A stretch of 44,863 bases of DNA from a virus. Location: positions 1-44,863 of the IMG/VR virus record IMGVR_UViG_3300028399_000004; one strand, 5' to 3'. Under the pieces are notes generated by a model. The model did no database searches. It was not told the origin of the DNA and saw only the letters and a program-made list of their open reading frames with translations. Positions within the stretch are counted from its first letter, which is position 1, and each line of letters begins with the position of its first letter. Positions 1-8,348 of this stretch are shown here, piece by piece. A program made the position numbers and the translations under genes.

Positions 1-127
1 GGTAAGGCAAAGCATTATTCGTGATGTCTCTCTTAATTTTTACCGTGGCAATGCAAACGATTATGCTGTCATGATGCTTGGTGCAAAACAGCGCACCGAT
101 GTGCACAATCTGTTGCTGGCAAACAAT
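1..127. repeat. Terminal overlap, left copy
   Basis: These 127 bases are identical to 44737-44863. An exact repeat of this length at both ends, inside a gene that continues smoothly across the joint, is what a circular assembly looks like when opened. The unique genome is then 44,736 bp. It shows a circular or circularly permuted molecule, not necessarily a physical terminal repeat. Confidence 0.95.
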
Positions 128-334
128 GTGGGGTGGATATCAACAGGACCGGTCAACGACTTGACGGCGCTGCAATCTAATCAGAAAGAGGCGAGGGCAG
201 AGGTGACAATAACTGTATCTACTCTTGAAACTCAAAACGTCACATCAAACGCTATTTATCAATCAACCCTGTCAGCGGAAAATGAAACTGGCACCGAGGT
301 TGCAAAAGAAACAATAACCGTGCCACCGGAGTAA
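2..334 (+). CDS. Head-tail completion / tail terminator protein, C-terminal part
   Basis: The reading frame is open from base 2 and is the continuation of the gene starting at 44507. Joined across the circular junction it encodes about 187 residues. The gene lies between a small neck-type protein and the DUF3383 sheath-like protein, the usual place of the protein that caps the tail tube and joins it to the head. The C-terminal 60 residues are rich in Thr and Ser. The ATG at 71 is internal and not the true start. The role is inferred from position and size rather than from a catalytic motif. Confidence 0.75.
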   Translation, partial: VRQSIIRDVSLNFYRGNANDYAVMMLGAKQRTDVHNLLLANNVGWISTGPVNDLTALQSNQKEARAEVTITVSTLETQNVTSNAIYQSTLSAENETGTEVAKETITVPPE

Positions 335-337
335 ATT

Positions 338-1477
338 ATGAGTTATAGCGTAGAGAATATTATCAGGATTGTCACCCGTCTATCCCCGGGTGGCTTGGCA
401 TTTGCCAATTTTGGATCGGCTATGTTGTTTTCTCCGGAAGCCGAAAAGCCCGCAGGAATGGCTGTTGACACGATTCGTACGTATAAAACACTGGCTGATG
501 TTCAGGTAGATTTTATAAATACGACCGAAACGTACAAAGCTGCCGCGCGCTGGTTGTCGATGATTCCGCAGCCTAGCGAATTGCGTATTTATGCCCGGTC
601 GAATATTACTGATTTGGATACCATGCTCACCACCTTGGGAAAAGCTTCTGATCAGACGTGGTGGTACTGGACATTTTTTACCGCAGACGTTTACGCCGAC
701 GAAGCTAATTTTCCGGCTCTGGCCGTGTGGGCTGACGCCAATGGCCGATTTGTTCCAAACTGCTCTCTGTCTGTTGGAGTGCGTGATCCCGCGTCGACCA
801 CAGATATTGCGTCGGTATTAACCACCGCAGGAAGCCGCAGAACGTACACACTTAGCCATGCCACTGACCCGTATGCAGGTATCAGTTTTGCCGCATTGTT
901 TGCTGCCGTTAATTACAGCCAGGCACGCAGTACGATTACCGGAGAATTCAAAAAACTGCCGGGTGTTGCCGCAGAATCACTGACAGCGACAGAATATGCC
1001 GCCATGCAATTGCCGACTAAAAAGGCAATTTTTTACACACAGGTAGATTTGCAAGGTGCTATCGATAGTGGCCGGGTGATCAACTCCATTACTCATTCTT
1101 CTTTTAACGAGTACGTGGATGATGTCGTGAATCTGGATGCGTTTGTCAATGCCCTGAAGGTTTCGTTGTTCAACGTGACGGCTAACCAGACAACAAAACT
1201 GCCACAAACTCCAGCCGGTCAGGCCATGCTAATTGGATCAGCAAAAGAGGTTTGCGAGCAGTATATTTCAAATGGTTATCTTGGCCCGAGAAATTATACA
1301 GACCCTGATGACGGAGTGGAAAAATTCACCGCAGGGTATGAGATCCTGACAAAGCCAGAGGATATTCTGAGCTTGTCGTCCAGCGATCTAAGCGAGAGGA
1401 AGTCAGCGCCTATCCGCGTGCGTTTGTTCCGTGCGGGAGCGGTACACCTTGTCGATGTTAGCGTAGACGTTTACTGA
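338..1477 (+). CDS. Tail sheath-like protein (DUF3383 family)
   Basis: The 379-residue protein resembles the DUF3383 family, found in contractile-tailed phages just upstream of the tube gene and generally taken as the sheath subunit. The N-terminus has the family's repeated beta-rich start, followed by a segment about a phage 'wlsmiPqP' region near residues 70-80. It starts 3 nt after the preceding stop. The next gene encodes a tube-like protein, so sheath then tube fits the usual order. Baseplate J and other contractile baseplate genes downstream support a contractile tail. Confidence 0.8.
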   Translation: MSYSVENIIRIVTRLSPGGLAFANFGSAMLFSPEAEKPAGMAVDTIRTYKTLADVQVDFINTTETYKAAARWLSMIPQPSELRIYARSNITDLDTMLTTLGKASDQTWWYWTFFTADVYADEANFPALAVWADANGRFVPNCSLSVGVRDPASTTDIASVLTTAGSRRTYTLSHATDPYAGISFAALFAAVNYSQARSTITGEFKKLPGVAAESLTATEYAAMQLPTKKAIFYTQVDLQGAIDSGRVINSITHSSFNEYVDDVVNLDAFVNALKVSLFNVTANQTTKLPQTPAGQAMLIGSAKEVCEQYISNGYLGPRNYTDPDDGVEKFTAGYEILTKPEDILSLSSSDLSERKSAPIRVRLFRAGAVHLVDVSVDVY

Positions 1478-1488
1478 GGGTTTATACA

Positions 1489-1896
1489 GTGGAAAATTTA
1501 AGCACCGAAAACAATGTTTTTACGGTAAACGGTCGTATCATTACCCAATGGGGTGATTCTGATCCGTGTGTGACGATATCACCCATTGACCCGAAAAGCG
1601 TGCTGCGACGAGGGCAAGGTGGCGGAGCTGTGCGACTTGACAGGGAGAACCCAGGTAAAACTATCACGTTGAATCTACAGCCAGGATCTGCTGACAGTGG
1701 TTTTTTTATGGGGCTGTTTAATTCAAACACCAATATCACAATTTCTCACGTTGTTATTGGCACTCTTGAGGGTGGCATCTACACAGAGGGGGTTATCGTC
1801 AACGTCGGTGACCATAGCCGGATAGGGCAGACTATTACCGATGACCAGTACATCATCGAATTTAACTCGTTTAACGAAACGAAGGGTGGTCTGTAA
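1489..1896 (+). CDS. Tail tube protein
   Basis: This 135-residue protein starts with GTG 11 nt after the sheath-like gene. Features include an early hydrophilic beta-rich region with a DPCVTI motif (residues 24-29), the RGQGGGAVR segment and an ending rich in Asn, Glu and Gly. Size, beta-rich composition and the place between sheath and chaperone match DUF3277-type tube proteins, whose hexameric rings line the tail channel. Its stop overlaps the start of the chaperone gene (TAATG). Family assignment is from recall of the family pattern. Confidence 0.75.
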   Translation: MENLSTENNVFTVNGRIITQWGDSDPCVTISPIDPKSVLRRGQGGGAVRLDRENPGKTITLNLQPGSADSGFFMGLFNSNTNITISHVVIGTLEGGIYTEGVIVNVGDHSRIGQTITDDQYIIEFNSFNETKGGL

Positions 1897-2279
1897 TGTC
1901 TCATTTGCACAAAATAATTGTCGGCAAAGAGCAGTACAATCTGGTTGAGGCAACGGCACCAAGACAGCGTGAGTTGCTGAGTTTGATTGGTGGCAACCTT
2001 GCCTTGCGTCAGGCCACGTCAGGAATCGAAATAGATGATGGAATGATAGTTGGCTTACTGCTCTCCATGAGTGAGAAAACCTTGTCGAGGGTATCAGATA
2101 TTGTGTTATGGAAAACAGTGAAAAATGGAACTGAAAATATCGTTTCGGTTGATGATTTCCAGGGAAATATGTCTGGATACTTGATATTAGTCGCCGGAGG
2201 TATACGGTCAAACCTCCTTGATTTTTTCGATTATCTGCAAAGTGCAAGCGCAGATGCTCGGGACGAAAGCAAGGAATAA
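1896..2279 (+). CDS. Tail assembly chaperone (short form)
   Basis: A 127-residue acidic protein lies between the tube and tape-measure genes, the position of the lambda G-type chaperone. Such proteins coat the tape measure during tail assembly. Codon 109 begins the slippery run at 2222-2228, where a fraction of ribosomes can shift to -1 and make a longer product. No catalytic motif is expected. The start ATG overlaps the tube stop, which suggests translational coupling. Confidence 0.8.
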   Translation: MSHLHKIIVGKEQYNLVEATAPRQRELLSLIGGNLALRQATSGIEIDDGMIVGLLLSMSEKTLSRVSDIVLWKTVKNGTENIVSVDDFQGNMSGYLILVAGGIRSNLLDFFDYLQSASADARDESKE

Positions 2280-2461
2280 CTGACTGGTTTTTCATGCGCC
2301 CATGCGCGGGGATACCTAATGTTATTGCTCCGCTCTGCACGTACAGAGAGACGCAAGACGGAACGTATAACCTCGCCGAGATACTGACACTAAACATTGC
2401 TATTGAGGAGGCTGTTGATGGATACAAATCGGCAGTCAATGCTGTAAAAAATGGGCGCTAA
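1896..2461 (+). CDS. Tail assembly chaperone, -1 frameshift fusion
   Basis: Slippage of -1 at TTTTTTC (2222-2228) would join the first 111 residues of the chaperone to 77 more codons in the -1 frame, ending at TAA 2459-2461, for a product of 188 residues. The second frame is open from just after a TGA next to the slippery run and contains a coherent sequence (for example RPCAGIPN and NLAEILTLNIAIEE). It overlaps the tape-measure start by 11 nt. This is the G/GT arrangement known from lambda and many myoviruses. Frameshift efficiency cannot be seen here. Confidence 0.8.
2222..2228 (+). other. Programmed -1 frameshift heptamer
   Basis: The heptamer T TTT TTC is in phase with the chaperone frame (GAT TTT TTC). 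It matches the X XXY YYZ rule exactly. The -1 frame has a TGA immediately before it (2219-2221), and the zero frame ends 49 nt after it, so this is the only obvious site in the overlap window. Confidence 0.85.
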
Positions 2462-3671
2462 AGTAATTTCATCCCTTCTCGTTGGGATCGGTCTCGATTT
2501 CGACGAAAAATCAACGAAAGGGATTGATTCGTCGTTTGACCAAGTAAAAAGCAGTGCGCTTAAACTGGGCGCTGTTATTGCCGGTGCCTTTGGTATCAAT
2601 AAATTAACGTCTGGATTCTCTGAATCCAATGACGTCCTGGGTAAATTCTCCGAAACATACGGTGTTATCGCAAATGATGTTGCGGCGTTCGACCGCGCAC
2701 TACAACATTCAGGCGGACAAGCTGGAGAGTTCATATCCCTGTTGGAATCTCTTGAGAAATTGCGAGCTGGAACAAGGGTAGGTGATTTTGGATTTGTTCC
2801 GGCAGCTGAAAAAGCGGGGATTGATACAAAGTCATTTATTGATGCAGAAAATACTATTGACGCTTTTTTGTCAATGGCCGATGTTTTTTCAAAATCATCA
2901 ACTCAAAAAAGATTTAACATGGCTGAGGCCATGGGGCTTAGCGATGCTGCGATACGCATGCTAGGACAAGACCGGAGCAATCTCTTGGAGACCGTCGATG
3001 CCGAAAGAAATCGCCGCCCAATAACTCAAGAAATGTTAGATCTGTCGCGCGACTTTAACGACCAATGGCAGGATATGAACACCAACATCGGGCGGGTGGC
3101 TGATACAATATCTGTCAAAATACTCCCCCATGTAAACAGTTTGCTGGTTGGCTTTAATAATTGGCTAGAGGCAAATGATGAATTAATTGATAGCGGTGTG
3201 GATGAGTTTATCAAAAAGGTTGCCGACAACATCGAACTTGTAGCTGTTGGTGTTGCTGCTCTTGCTGCACCGTCATTGTTGTTTGGTCTCGGCCTGGTTG
3301 CAAAAACACTGGGTGGTATTGCCAGGATGGTGCCTGTTGCAGGTGCCGGTGTCGGAGGATTTATGCTTGGAGAGAAAATACACGACAATATGACGGTTGA
3401 TCAAAGTAATTTAGTTGGCCGGTCTGTGGCCACCGTACTGTCAGCGTTTGGCGTCGATGAGGCATCACAAGCACTTAACGCAGAGGCAGCTGCTCGTGCG
3501 GCTGCTGGGAAACCGTTGTTATCCACAAACGACATGCCGGAGGTGGCTCCTGATATTTATTTGACTAATACCGTAGTCGTTGATGGAGAGGTGATCGAAA
3601 AAGCTGCCGTCCGGGTGCTGGACGCCAGCGTGCGGACCATGGCCGATGAGTTGCGGAGCACCACGCAATGA
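2451..3671 (+). CDS. Tail tape measure protein (short)
   Basis: The 406-residue protein follows the chaperone pair and has tape-measure traits: an Ala/Gly-rich hydrophobic region near residues 262-310 that could cross a membrane, helical segments before it, and an Ala-rich tail. The start overlaps the chaperone fusion end (ATGGGCGCTAA). At 406 residues it is short for the family, which predicts a short tail of roughly 60 nm if the usual 1.5 angstrom per residue holds. No lysozyme or peptidase motif was seen. Confidence 0.75.
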   Translation: MGAKVISSLLVGIGLDFDEKSTKGIDSSFDQVKSSALKLGAVIAGAFGINKLTSGFSESNDVLGKFSETYGVIANDVAAFDRALQHSGGQAGEFISLLESLEKLRAGTRVGDFGFVPAAEKAGIDTKSFIDAENTIDAFLSMADVFSKSSTQKRFNMAEAMGLSDAAIRMLGQDRSNLLETVDAERNRRPITQEMLDLSRDFNDQWQDMNTNIGRVADTISVKILPHVNSLLVGFNNWLEANDELIDSGVDEFIKKVADNIELVAVGVAALAAPSLLFGLGLVAKTLGGIARMVPVAGAGVGGFMLGEKIHDNMTVDQSNLVGRSVATVLSAFGVDEASQALNAEAAARAAAGKPLLSTNDMPEVAPDIYLTNTVVVDGEVIEKAAVRVLDASVRTMADELRSTTQ

Positions 3672-4324
3672 GCCTGATCAGTATTGCTACCCGGGAGCCG
3701 CCCACCCTGGGTATCGAGGATGGCACTATTGTTGAGTTTGATGCCATCCTTGAGGATACGCTTGAGGCCGAGGTAACCTACACCAAGTATCCGATTGAGC
3801 TGGGTGCATCGGCATCAGATCATGCGGTTATTGAGCCGGTCAAATGGGTGATCATTGGTGCGACATCAAATAATCCTCTTGCTGTCGGAGCCATGGACTT
3901 TGCCGGTGGACTGATATCAAATCTGACCGATAATGCAGCGGCCACTGCCGCTTTAGGATATGCCAGCGGCGCAGCGGGAGCATTGGGCGGCAGCGAGCAA
4001 ACACGGTCACAAGAGGCTTTAAGCTTTTTGCTGGCTCTGATGCGTGAGAGAAAACCATTTGATGTTAATGCCGGCGATATTAACCTGACAAATATGGTAA
4101 TAACCAAAATTACCCGGACGAAAAACGCCGAAAATGAAGGAGGGTTATTGTTCCGGGCAGAATTGCAAGAGCTGCCATTGATTGAGTTGGTGGTAAAAAA
4201 TAACCAGCCTGCACAAGGCCAGCTTGCCGATGGTGACCCCGCGCAGTCACAGGCTGCCGCAGACGTTAACAATGGTGAGGTTTCTGGCAGTGCGTCCAGT
4301 GTTGATTTGGGAGCCGTACAATGA
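3668..4324 (+). CDS. Baseplate protein (Dit-like)
   Basis: A 218-residue protein overlaps the tape-measure stop by 4 nt (ATGA). The N-terminal half is beta-rich and resembles the distal-tail type proteins that follow the tape measure in DUF3383 phages. It contains an Ala/Gly-rich stretch at about 85-110 and a Gln/Ala-rich hydrophilic tail. It probably forms the ring at the end of the tube. The assignment rests mainly on gene order. Confidence 0.55.
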   Translation: MSLISIATREPPTLGIEDGTIVEFDAILEDTLEAEVTYTKYPIELGASASDHAVIEPVKWVIIGATSNNPLAVGAMDFAGGLISNLTDNAAATAALGYASGAAGALGGSEQTRSQEALSFLLALMRERKPFDVNAGDINLTNMVITKITRTKNAENEGGLLFRAELQELPLIELVVKNNQPAQGQLADGDPAQSQAAADVNNGEVSGSASSVDLGAVQ

Positions 4325-4608
4325 TCGAGGTTCCGTTACAGGGTGGTGCGAAGAATTCTCACCAGAGGTTTTCTATCCAGCTCGGAAAAAACCTGGTGGA
4401 TTTTCGGATTGACTGGAATTACCTGTATAACCGGTGGGCACTAAATTTATCGATTGAGGGCGTAGACGTTTTATCCGGTGGAATTCTGTCTGCTGGCGCT
4501 GCTGTAAACCGGTACGTACCCGGCATGGGTCGGCTATATTTTGTTGGAGAGGATGCCACCCTGGACAACCTCGGAAAATCAAACACGCTGGTGTGGCTCG
4601 ATGAGTAA
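4321..4608 (+). CDS. Small baseplate protein (plug-like)
   Basis: This 95-residue protein starts at an ATGA overlap with the gene before it. It matches the pattern of small baseplate 'plug' proteins found between the Dit-like and hub genes in contractile phages: an amphipathic beta-rich N-terminus, an NLxDFRIDWNY-like motif and an ILSAGxxVNRY segment. No enzymatic motif is visible. Its end overlaps the hub gene by 8 nt. Confidence 0.55.
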   Translation: MIEVPLQGGAKNSHQRFSIQLGKNLVDFRIDWNYLYNRWALNLSIEGVDVLSGGILSAGAAVNRYVPGMGRLYFVGEDATLDNLGKSNTLVWLDE

Positions 4609-5470
4609 TTTCCTCCGACAATACGAATTGACCGTCGGCGACGGCGAGAACAGTACCGTGATAGAGGCCAGCGAGGAGCGCACGTTGCGCATCACGTTTG
4701 ATATCACTCATGAGTGGGGTGGCAACCGTTCTCTGGCAAACATTGCTGTGTACGGATTCAGCAGGGCGACAGAGGGAAGGATATTTAAACAGTACGACAA
4801 AATAACCTTGTCCGCCGGGTACGTTGATTCTATTGGCCTGATTTTCAGCGGGGAGATAAAAAACGTTGTTAAGGAGCGCAATGGCCCTGAAAGAATTACC
4901 CGTATATTTGCATTGTCTGATTCGACCGCCCGGGAAAACTCATTTATTGCTGAGACTGCCGGGCCGGGTGCCACGGTGATCGACATCATCAACCGGTGTG
5001 GCACTGCGTTGGGGTTGCCGGTGGTTATCGATGATGGTGATTTCTCGGGCGATCCCGCCTACGCGCGCGGGAAAGTTTTGCTTGGTGACCCGGTGGCGAT
5101 CATGCGTGGCTTGTCTGAGGTTCATGGTTTTAGTTTTACGCTGGAATCTGGCCGGTGCCGGGTACTTAAAGACGGCGCGGCATTGAGCAATGCTCCCATT
5201 ATCATTGGCCAAGAAAACGGAATGATTGGATCACCGGAAATAACTGAGCTGGGCGTCAATGTGTCGGTTAATTTGACGTCAAAAATAAGGCTTGGACAAC
5301 AGATTGAAATTGACAGCCGGACGCCACAAGTGTCTATCAGCAGCGTTATTTATCAAAATATCGAGACCACTGTAGATGTGGGCGTATATACAGTACAAGA
5401 GATTGTCCACACTGGTGACTCACACGGAGATAACTGGTCAACCAAATTGACGGGGTGGCGTTTTGGATAA
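4601..5470 (+). CDS. Baseplate hub protein
   Basis: The 289-residue protein begins with ATG at 4601. It has the layout of hub proteins: an N-terminal beta domain with a 'FDITHEWGGN' segment near residue 35, an SDSTARENSF region, and a C-terminal domain beginning around NLTSKIRLGQ. It lies between the plug-like gene and the spike-like gene, where hub proteins of the gp27/gpD type are found. It would connect the tube to the puncturing device. Confidence 0.65.
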   Translation: MSNFLRQYELTVGDGENSTVIEASEERTLRITFDITHEWGGNRSLANIAVYGFSRATEGRIFKQYDKITLSAGYVDSIGLIFSGEIKNVVKERNGPERITRIFALSDSTARENSFIAETAGPGATVIDIINRCGTALGLPVVIDDGDFSGDPAYARGKVLLGDPVAIMRGLSEVHGFSFTLESGRCRVLKDGAALSNAPIIIGQENGMIGSPEITELGVNVSVNLTSKIRLGQQIEIDSRTPQVSISSVIYQNIETTVDVGVYTVQEIVHTGDSHGDNWSTKLTGWRFG

Positions 5471-6155
5471 TAACCGTCCTGGACGTCGCAGCTCCAGATT
5501 TGCCCGTGGCATCCGCGAGGCGTTTGTCGGGATGATGTCCGGTATAAATACGGCTATTCCGGGGCGCGTGCTGGCGTTTGATCAATCCACGCAATTGGCC
5601 GAGGTGCAATCATCAATAATGATGAGCTCTCCTGATGGTGATGTGGTGGCGCCGCCGATTGTGATGGTGCCTGTCCACTTTTCCGGTGGGAATCAGTTTC
5701 ACGTGGAACTCCAGGTGGATGTCGGTGACGAAGGGTTGATTATATTTAGCCAGAGATGTATCGATGCCTGGGTTGACCAGGGAGGGGATGCTCCGCAGGT
5801 TTTAAAGCGTCAGTTTGATTCGACTGACGCAATATTTATTCCCGGGGTGCGCAGCCAGCCGAATAAAATAACCGGTTTTTCAAATAACGGAATCAGAATC
5901 AGAAATAAAACCGGCAACCAGCATATCTGGCTAAAAAACGACGGGACGGCCGAGATAAACGTCTCTACACTGGTGATCAACGGCAACATCCAGCATACCG
6001 GTGACGTTGTGCAGACTGGTGATGCGACGATATCAGGGGTGGTGACCGCCGATACCGTGGATGCCACAACAGCATTGACCAGTGCCGGTAAAAATATCAC
6101 AGTGCATACTCATCTGGCAGGTGTACCGCCGGGACAAACGGGGCCAAACACATGA
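5463..6155 (+). CDS. Baseplate spike protein (Gp138/gpV-like)
   Basis: A 230-residue protein with a TTG start overlapping the hub stop by 8 nt. The N-terminus has the 'TAIPGRVLAFD' OB-fold signature (about residues 27-37) of Gp138 N-terminal and gpV-like spikes. The C-terminal 70 residues are short Thr/Val/Asp repeats (TGDVVQTGDATISG) typical of beta-helical spike tips, and it ends in a HTHLAG motif that may bind metal. It would form the membrane-piercing needle. Confidence 0.75.
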   Translation: MDNNRPGRRSSRFARGIREAFVGMMSGINTAIPGRVLAFDQSTQLAEVQSSIMMSSPDGDVVAPPIVMVPVHFSGGNQFHVELQVDVGDEGLIIFSQRCIDAWVDQGGDAPQVLKRQFDSTDAIFIPGVRSQPNKITGFSNNGIRIRNKTGNQHIWLKNDGTAEINVSTLVINGNIQHTGDVVQTGDATISGVVTADTVDATTALTSAGKNITVHTHLAGVPPGQTGPNT

Positions 6156-6505
6156 CCGTTAGAAAATTAGAGAATGGTGATATATCAACCAGTGGCGTAC
6201 AATTTGTGTACGCGGAGGCTGATATTGAACAGACGATATTAACCCGCCTGAAATTATGGCGTGGTGAATATTTCCGAAATATTATCGATGGAACCCCTTG
6301 GATTGAGCGAATTTTGGGAAAAGGGATTTCCTTGAAGTCTCGCGAGGTCGCAATTAAGCGCAGGATAGACCAAACTCCTGGAGTAAAAGAAATCATCAGT
6401 TTTGGCGCTGATTTTGATCTTGCATCAAGGACATACTCGGCAAATTGCTCGGTGATAACTGATACCGGCGAGCTGGTGTCCGTAAATATTGGGGAGCAGA
6501 TTTAG
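6152..6505 (+). CDS. Baseplate wedge protein (gp25/gpW-like or DUF2634-like)
   Basis: The 117-residue protein sits between the spike and baseplate J genes, the place of gp25-like wedge subunits. It contains a TRLKLWRGEYFRN segment and an IDGTPW motif, then a KRRIDQTPGVKEI motif typical of the family's second half. It overlaps its neighbours by 4 nt and 1 nt. The product should bind the sheath-baseplate interface. Confidence 0.65.
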   Translation: MTVRKLENGDISTSGVQFVYAEADIEQTILTRLKLWRGEYFRNIIDGTPWIERILGKGISLKSREVAIKRRIDQTPGVKEIISFGADFDLASRTYSANCSVITDTGELVSVNIGEQI

Positions 6506-7695
6506 TGGCAGAAATTACCGATACGGGATTTGTCCAAAAAACTCAAAACGAGTATTTCGCGGACGAACAAAGCCGATATTTAGCAATCGACCCGGCGTGG
6601 AACCTGGACCCGTCAACTCCGGACGGACTCAAGTTGGCAACGGATAGTGAGCTGTGGGCAAACCTTGATGAGGCTCTGCTTGCTGCGTACAACTCAAAAG
6701 ATCCTGATCGCGCAATGGGCGCCGAACTTGACGCTCTATTGCAGATTAGCGGGCTAACCCGATTGGTTGGTAGCGGATCGACTGTCACGCTATCGTTGAC
6801 CGGTGTTGACGGTACGTTAGTGCCCGCAGGGAGCAAAGTAAAATCATCGTCTGATGGATCTACGTGGGCCACTGACGTCGACGTGACAATTACATTTGGG
6901 GTGGCGACAGTATCGGCGACAAATACAGTTCCCGGGGCAACTCCCGCAGATCCAGGAGATATCACAATCATCGTTGACCCGGTTGGTGGCTGGCAGTCTG
7001 TTAATAATGTGACCCCTGCGGCTGTTGGCGTTGCTCCTGAGTCAGATTCTCGCGCTCGCATACGAAGGAACGGGTCAGTGACAAAGCCAGGACAGAACCA
7101 AGTAGACGCCACATTTGCAGAGATTGCTAATGTTCCCGGTGTCTCTCACGTAAAAATTTACGAAAATGAAACAGGAATTGTTGATGCAAACGGCCTTCCT
7201 CCTCACTCAACTGATATTATCGTTAACGGTGGCGATAATAATCAGATAGCTCAGGCAATCTACGACAAACGCAATCCGGGGCCAGAGCAGTATCAGAGCG
7301 CAACCCCAGTAAACGTATCAATTACCAGCGCGGTAACTGGAAACACCAAGATAATTAAATTCGACAATCCGACATTTGTCGATGCTGTTGTTGTGGTAAA
7401 TATTACGGATGATGGAACCTTGCCAGGTAATGCTGATCAGCTGGTAAAAGACGCACTGATAAAATATTCATCTGGTGAGATAGATGGGGTATCAAGTGCA
7501 TTTAATCAGTCTGGTTATAATATTGGAGAGGATATATACGTCAGTCAACTTTATACGCCAATTAACTCAGTAATTGGATCATTTGGTAACAGTTTTGTGA
7601 CATCTGTTACTGTAAATTCAGGGTCATCATTATCTATTGGATTTAATCAGCTATCAAGATGGTCCGATGGAAACATAACTGTAAATATATCCTAA
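6505..7695 (+). CDS. Baseplate J-like protein
   Basis: The 396-residue protein starts with GTG at 6505. The family hallmarks are a DPAWNLDPSTPDGLKL segment near residues 29-44, beta-strand repeats with 'TLVPAGSKVKSS' near 107-118, and the 'SRARIRRNGS' segment near residue 183. Baseplate J/gp47-like proteins form the wedge arms of contractile tails. This is one of the firmest signs that the phage has a contractile tail. Confidence 0.9.
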   Translation: MAEITDTGFVQKTQNEYFADEQSRYLAIDPAWNLDPSTPDGLKLATDSELWANLDEALLAAYNSKDPDRAMGAELDALLQISGLTRLVGSGSTVTLSLTGVDGTLVPAGSKVKSSSDGSTWATDVDVTITFGVATVSATNTVPGATPADPGDITIIVDPVGGWQSVNNVTPAAVGVAPESDSRARIRRNGSVTKPGQNQVDATFAEIANVPGVSHVKIYENETGIVDANGLPPHSTDIIVNGGDNNQIAQAIYDKRNPGPEQYQSATPVNVSITSAVTGNTKIIKFDNPTFVDAVVVVNITDDGTLPGNADQLVKDALIKYSSGEIDGVSSAFNQSGYNIGEDIYVSQLYTPINSVIGSFGNSFVTSVTVNSGSSLSIGFNQLSRWSDGNITVNIS

Positions 7696-8345
7696 TGATT
7701 TACCATGTAGAACAAATACTGTCTAGAGTATATGGACAATACAAAAACAGTAATAAGTTAAATCTTTGGCTATCAATAAATGGAGAGATTGCCAATGAAT
7801 TACAAACAGCAATTGATAAAGTAATTACATCATATGACATAGATAGTAATTCTGGAAATCAGTTAGATATTATTGGGAAACTTGTCGGAATTGGTAGGGA
7901 GGTTATTGGCGATGTTCAATTTCCGCCAGAAGAATTTGGGGATGATACCGTTGAGTTTGGCGATGAATCTGCACAATTTTCTGCATTATCAGTTGCTGAA
8001 AATGATGAATTGAGTGACGAGTATTATCGTGTGTTGATAAGAGCTAAGATTGTAAAGAATAACAGTGATTCTACAATTGACTCAATTATATTGGGGGCTG
8101 AGTTTATACTTCCCAATGGGAGTCCTATCATTGTAAATGATGCAGAGGATATGAGTTTCAGTATTGATATTTTTGGTTCCGTCTCAGAAGTTGAGAGACA
8201 GATATTATCATCTGTTGACGTTGTTCCAAGGCCTCAAGGAGTACAGTTTTCTGGCTATCGTGTTATGAGCGACTTGTCACCAGTATCAGAGTTTGGAGAC
8301 CAAACAGCAGAGTTTGGAAATACATCAGCAGAATTTGGGAGTTAA
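7695..8345 (+). CDS. Baseplate/tail protein (DUF2612-like)
   Basis: A 216-residue protein whose ATG overlaps the gpJ stop (TAATG). The N-terminus has a helical LQTAIDKVITSYDIDS... segment followed by GNQLDIIGKLVGIGR (near residues 54-68), which is typical of gpI/DUF2612 proteins. A repeated EFG motif (EEFGD, VEFGD, SEFGD, AEFGN, AEFGS) occurs in the middle and at the C-terminus. The protein should connect the wedge to the fibre. From here to 9.6 kb the DNA is visibly more AT-rich. Confidence 0.7.
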   Translation: MIYHVEQILSRVYGQYKNSNKLNLWLSINGEIANELQTAIDKVITSYDIDSNSGNQLDIIGKLVGIGREVIGDVQFPPEEFGDDTVEFGDESAQFSALSVAENDELSDEYYRVLIRAKIVKNNSDSTIDSIILGAEFILPNGSPIIVNDAEDMSFSIDIFGSVSEVERQILSSVDVVPRPQGVQFSGYRVMSDLSPVSEFGDQTAEFGNTSAEFGS

Positions 8346-8348
8346 AAA

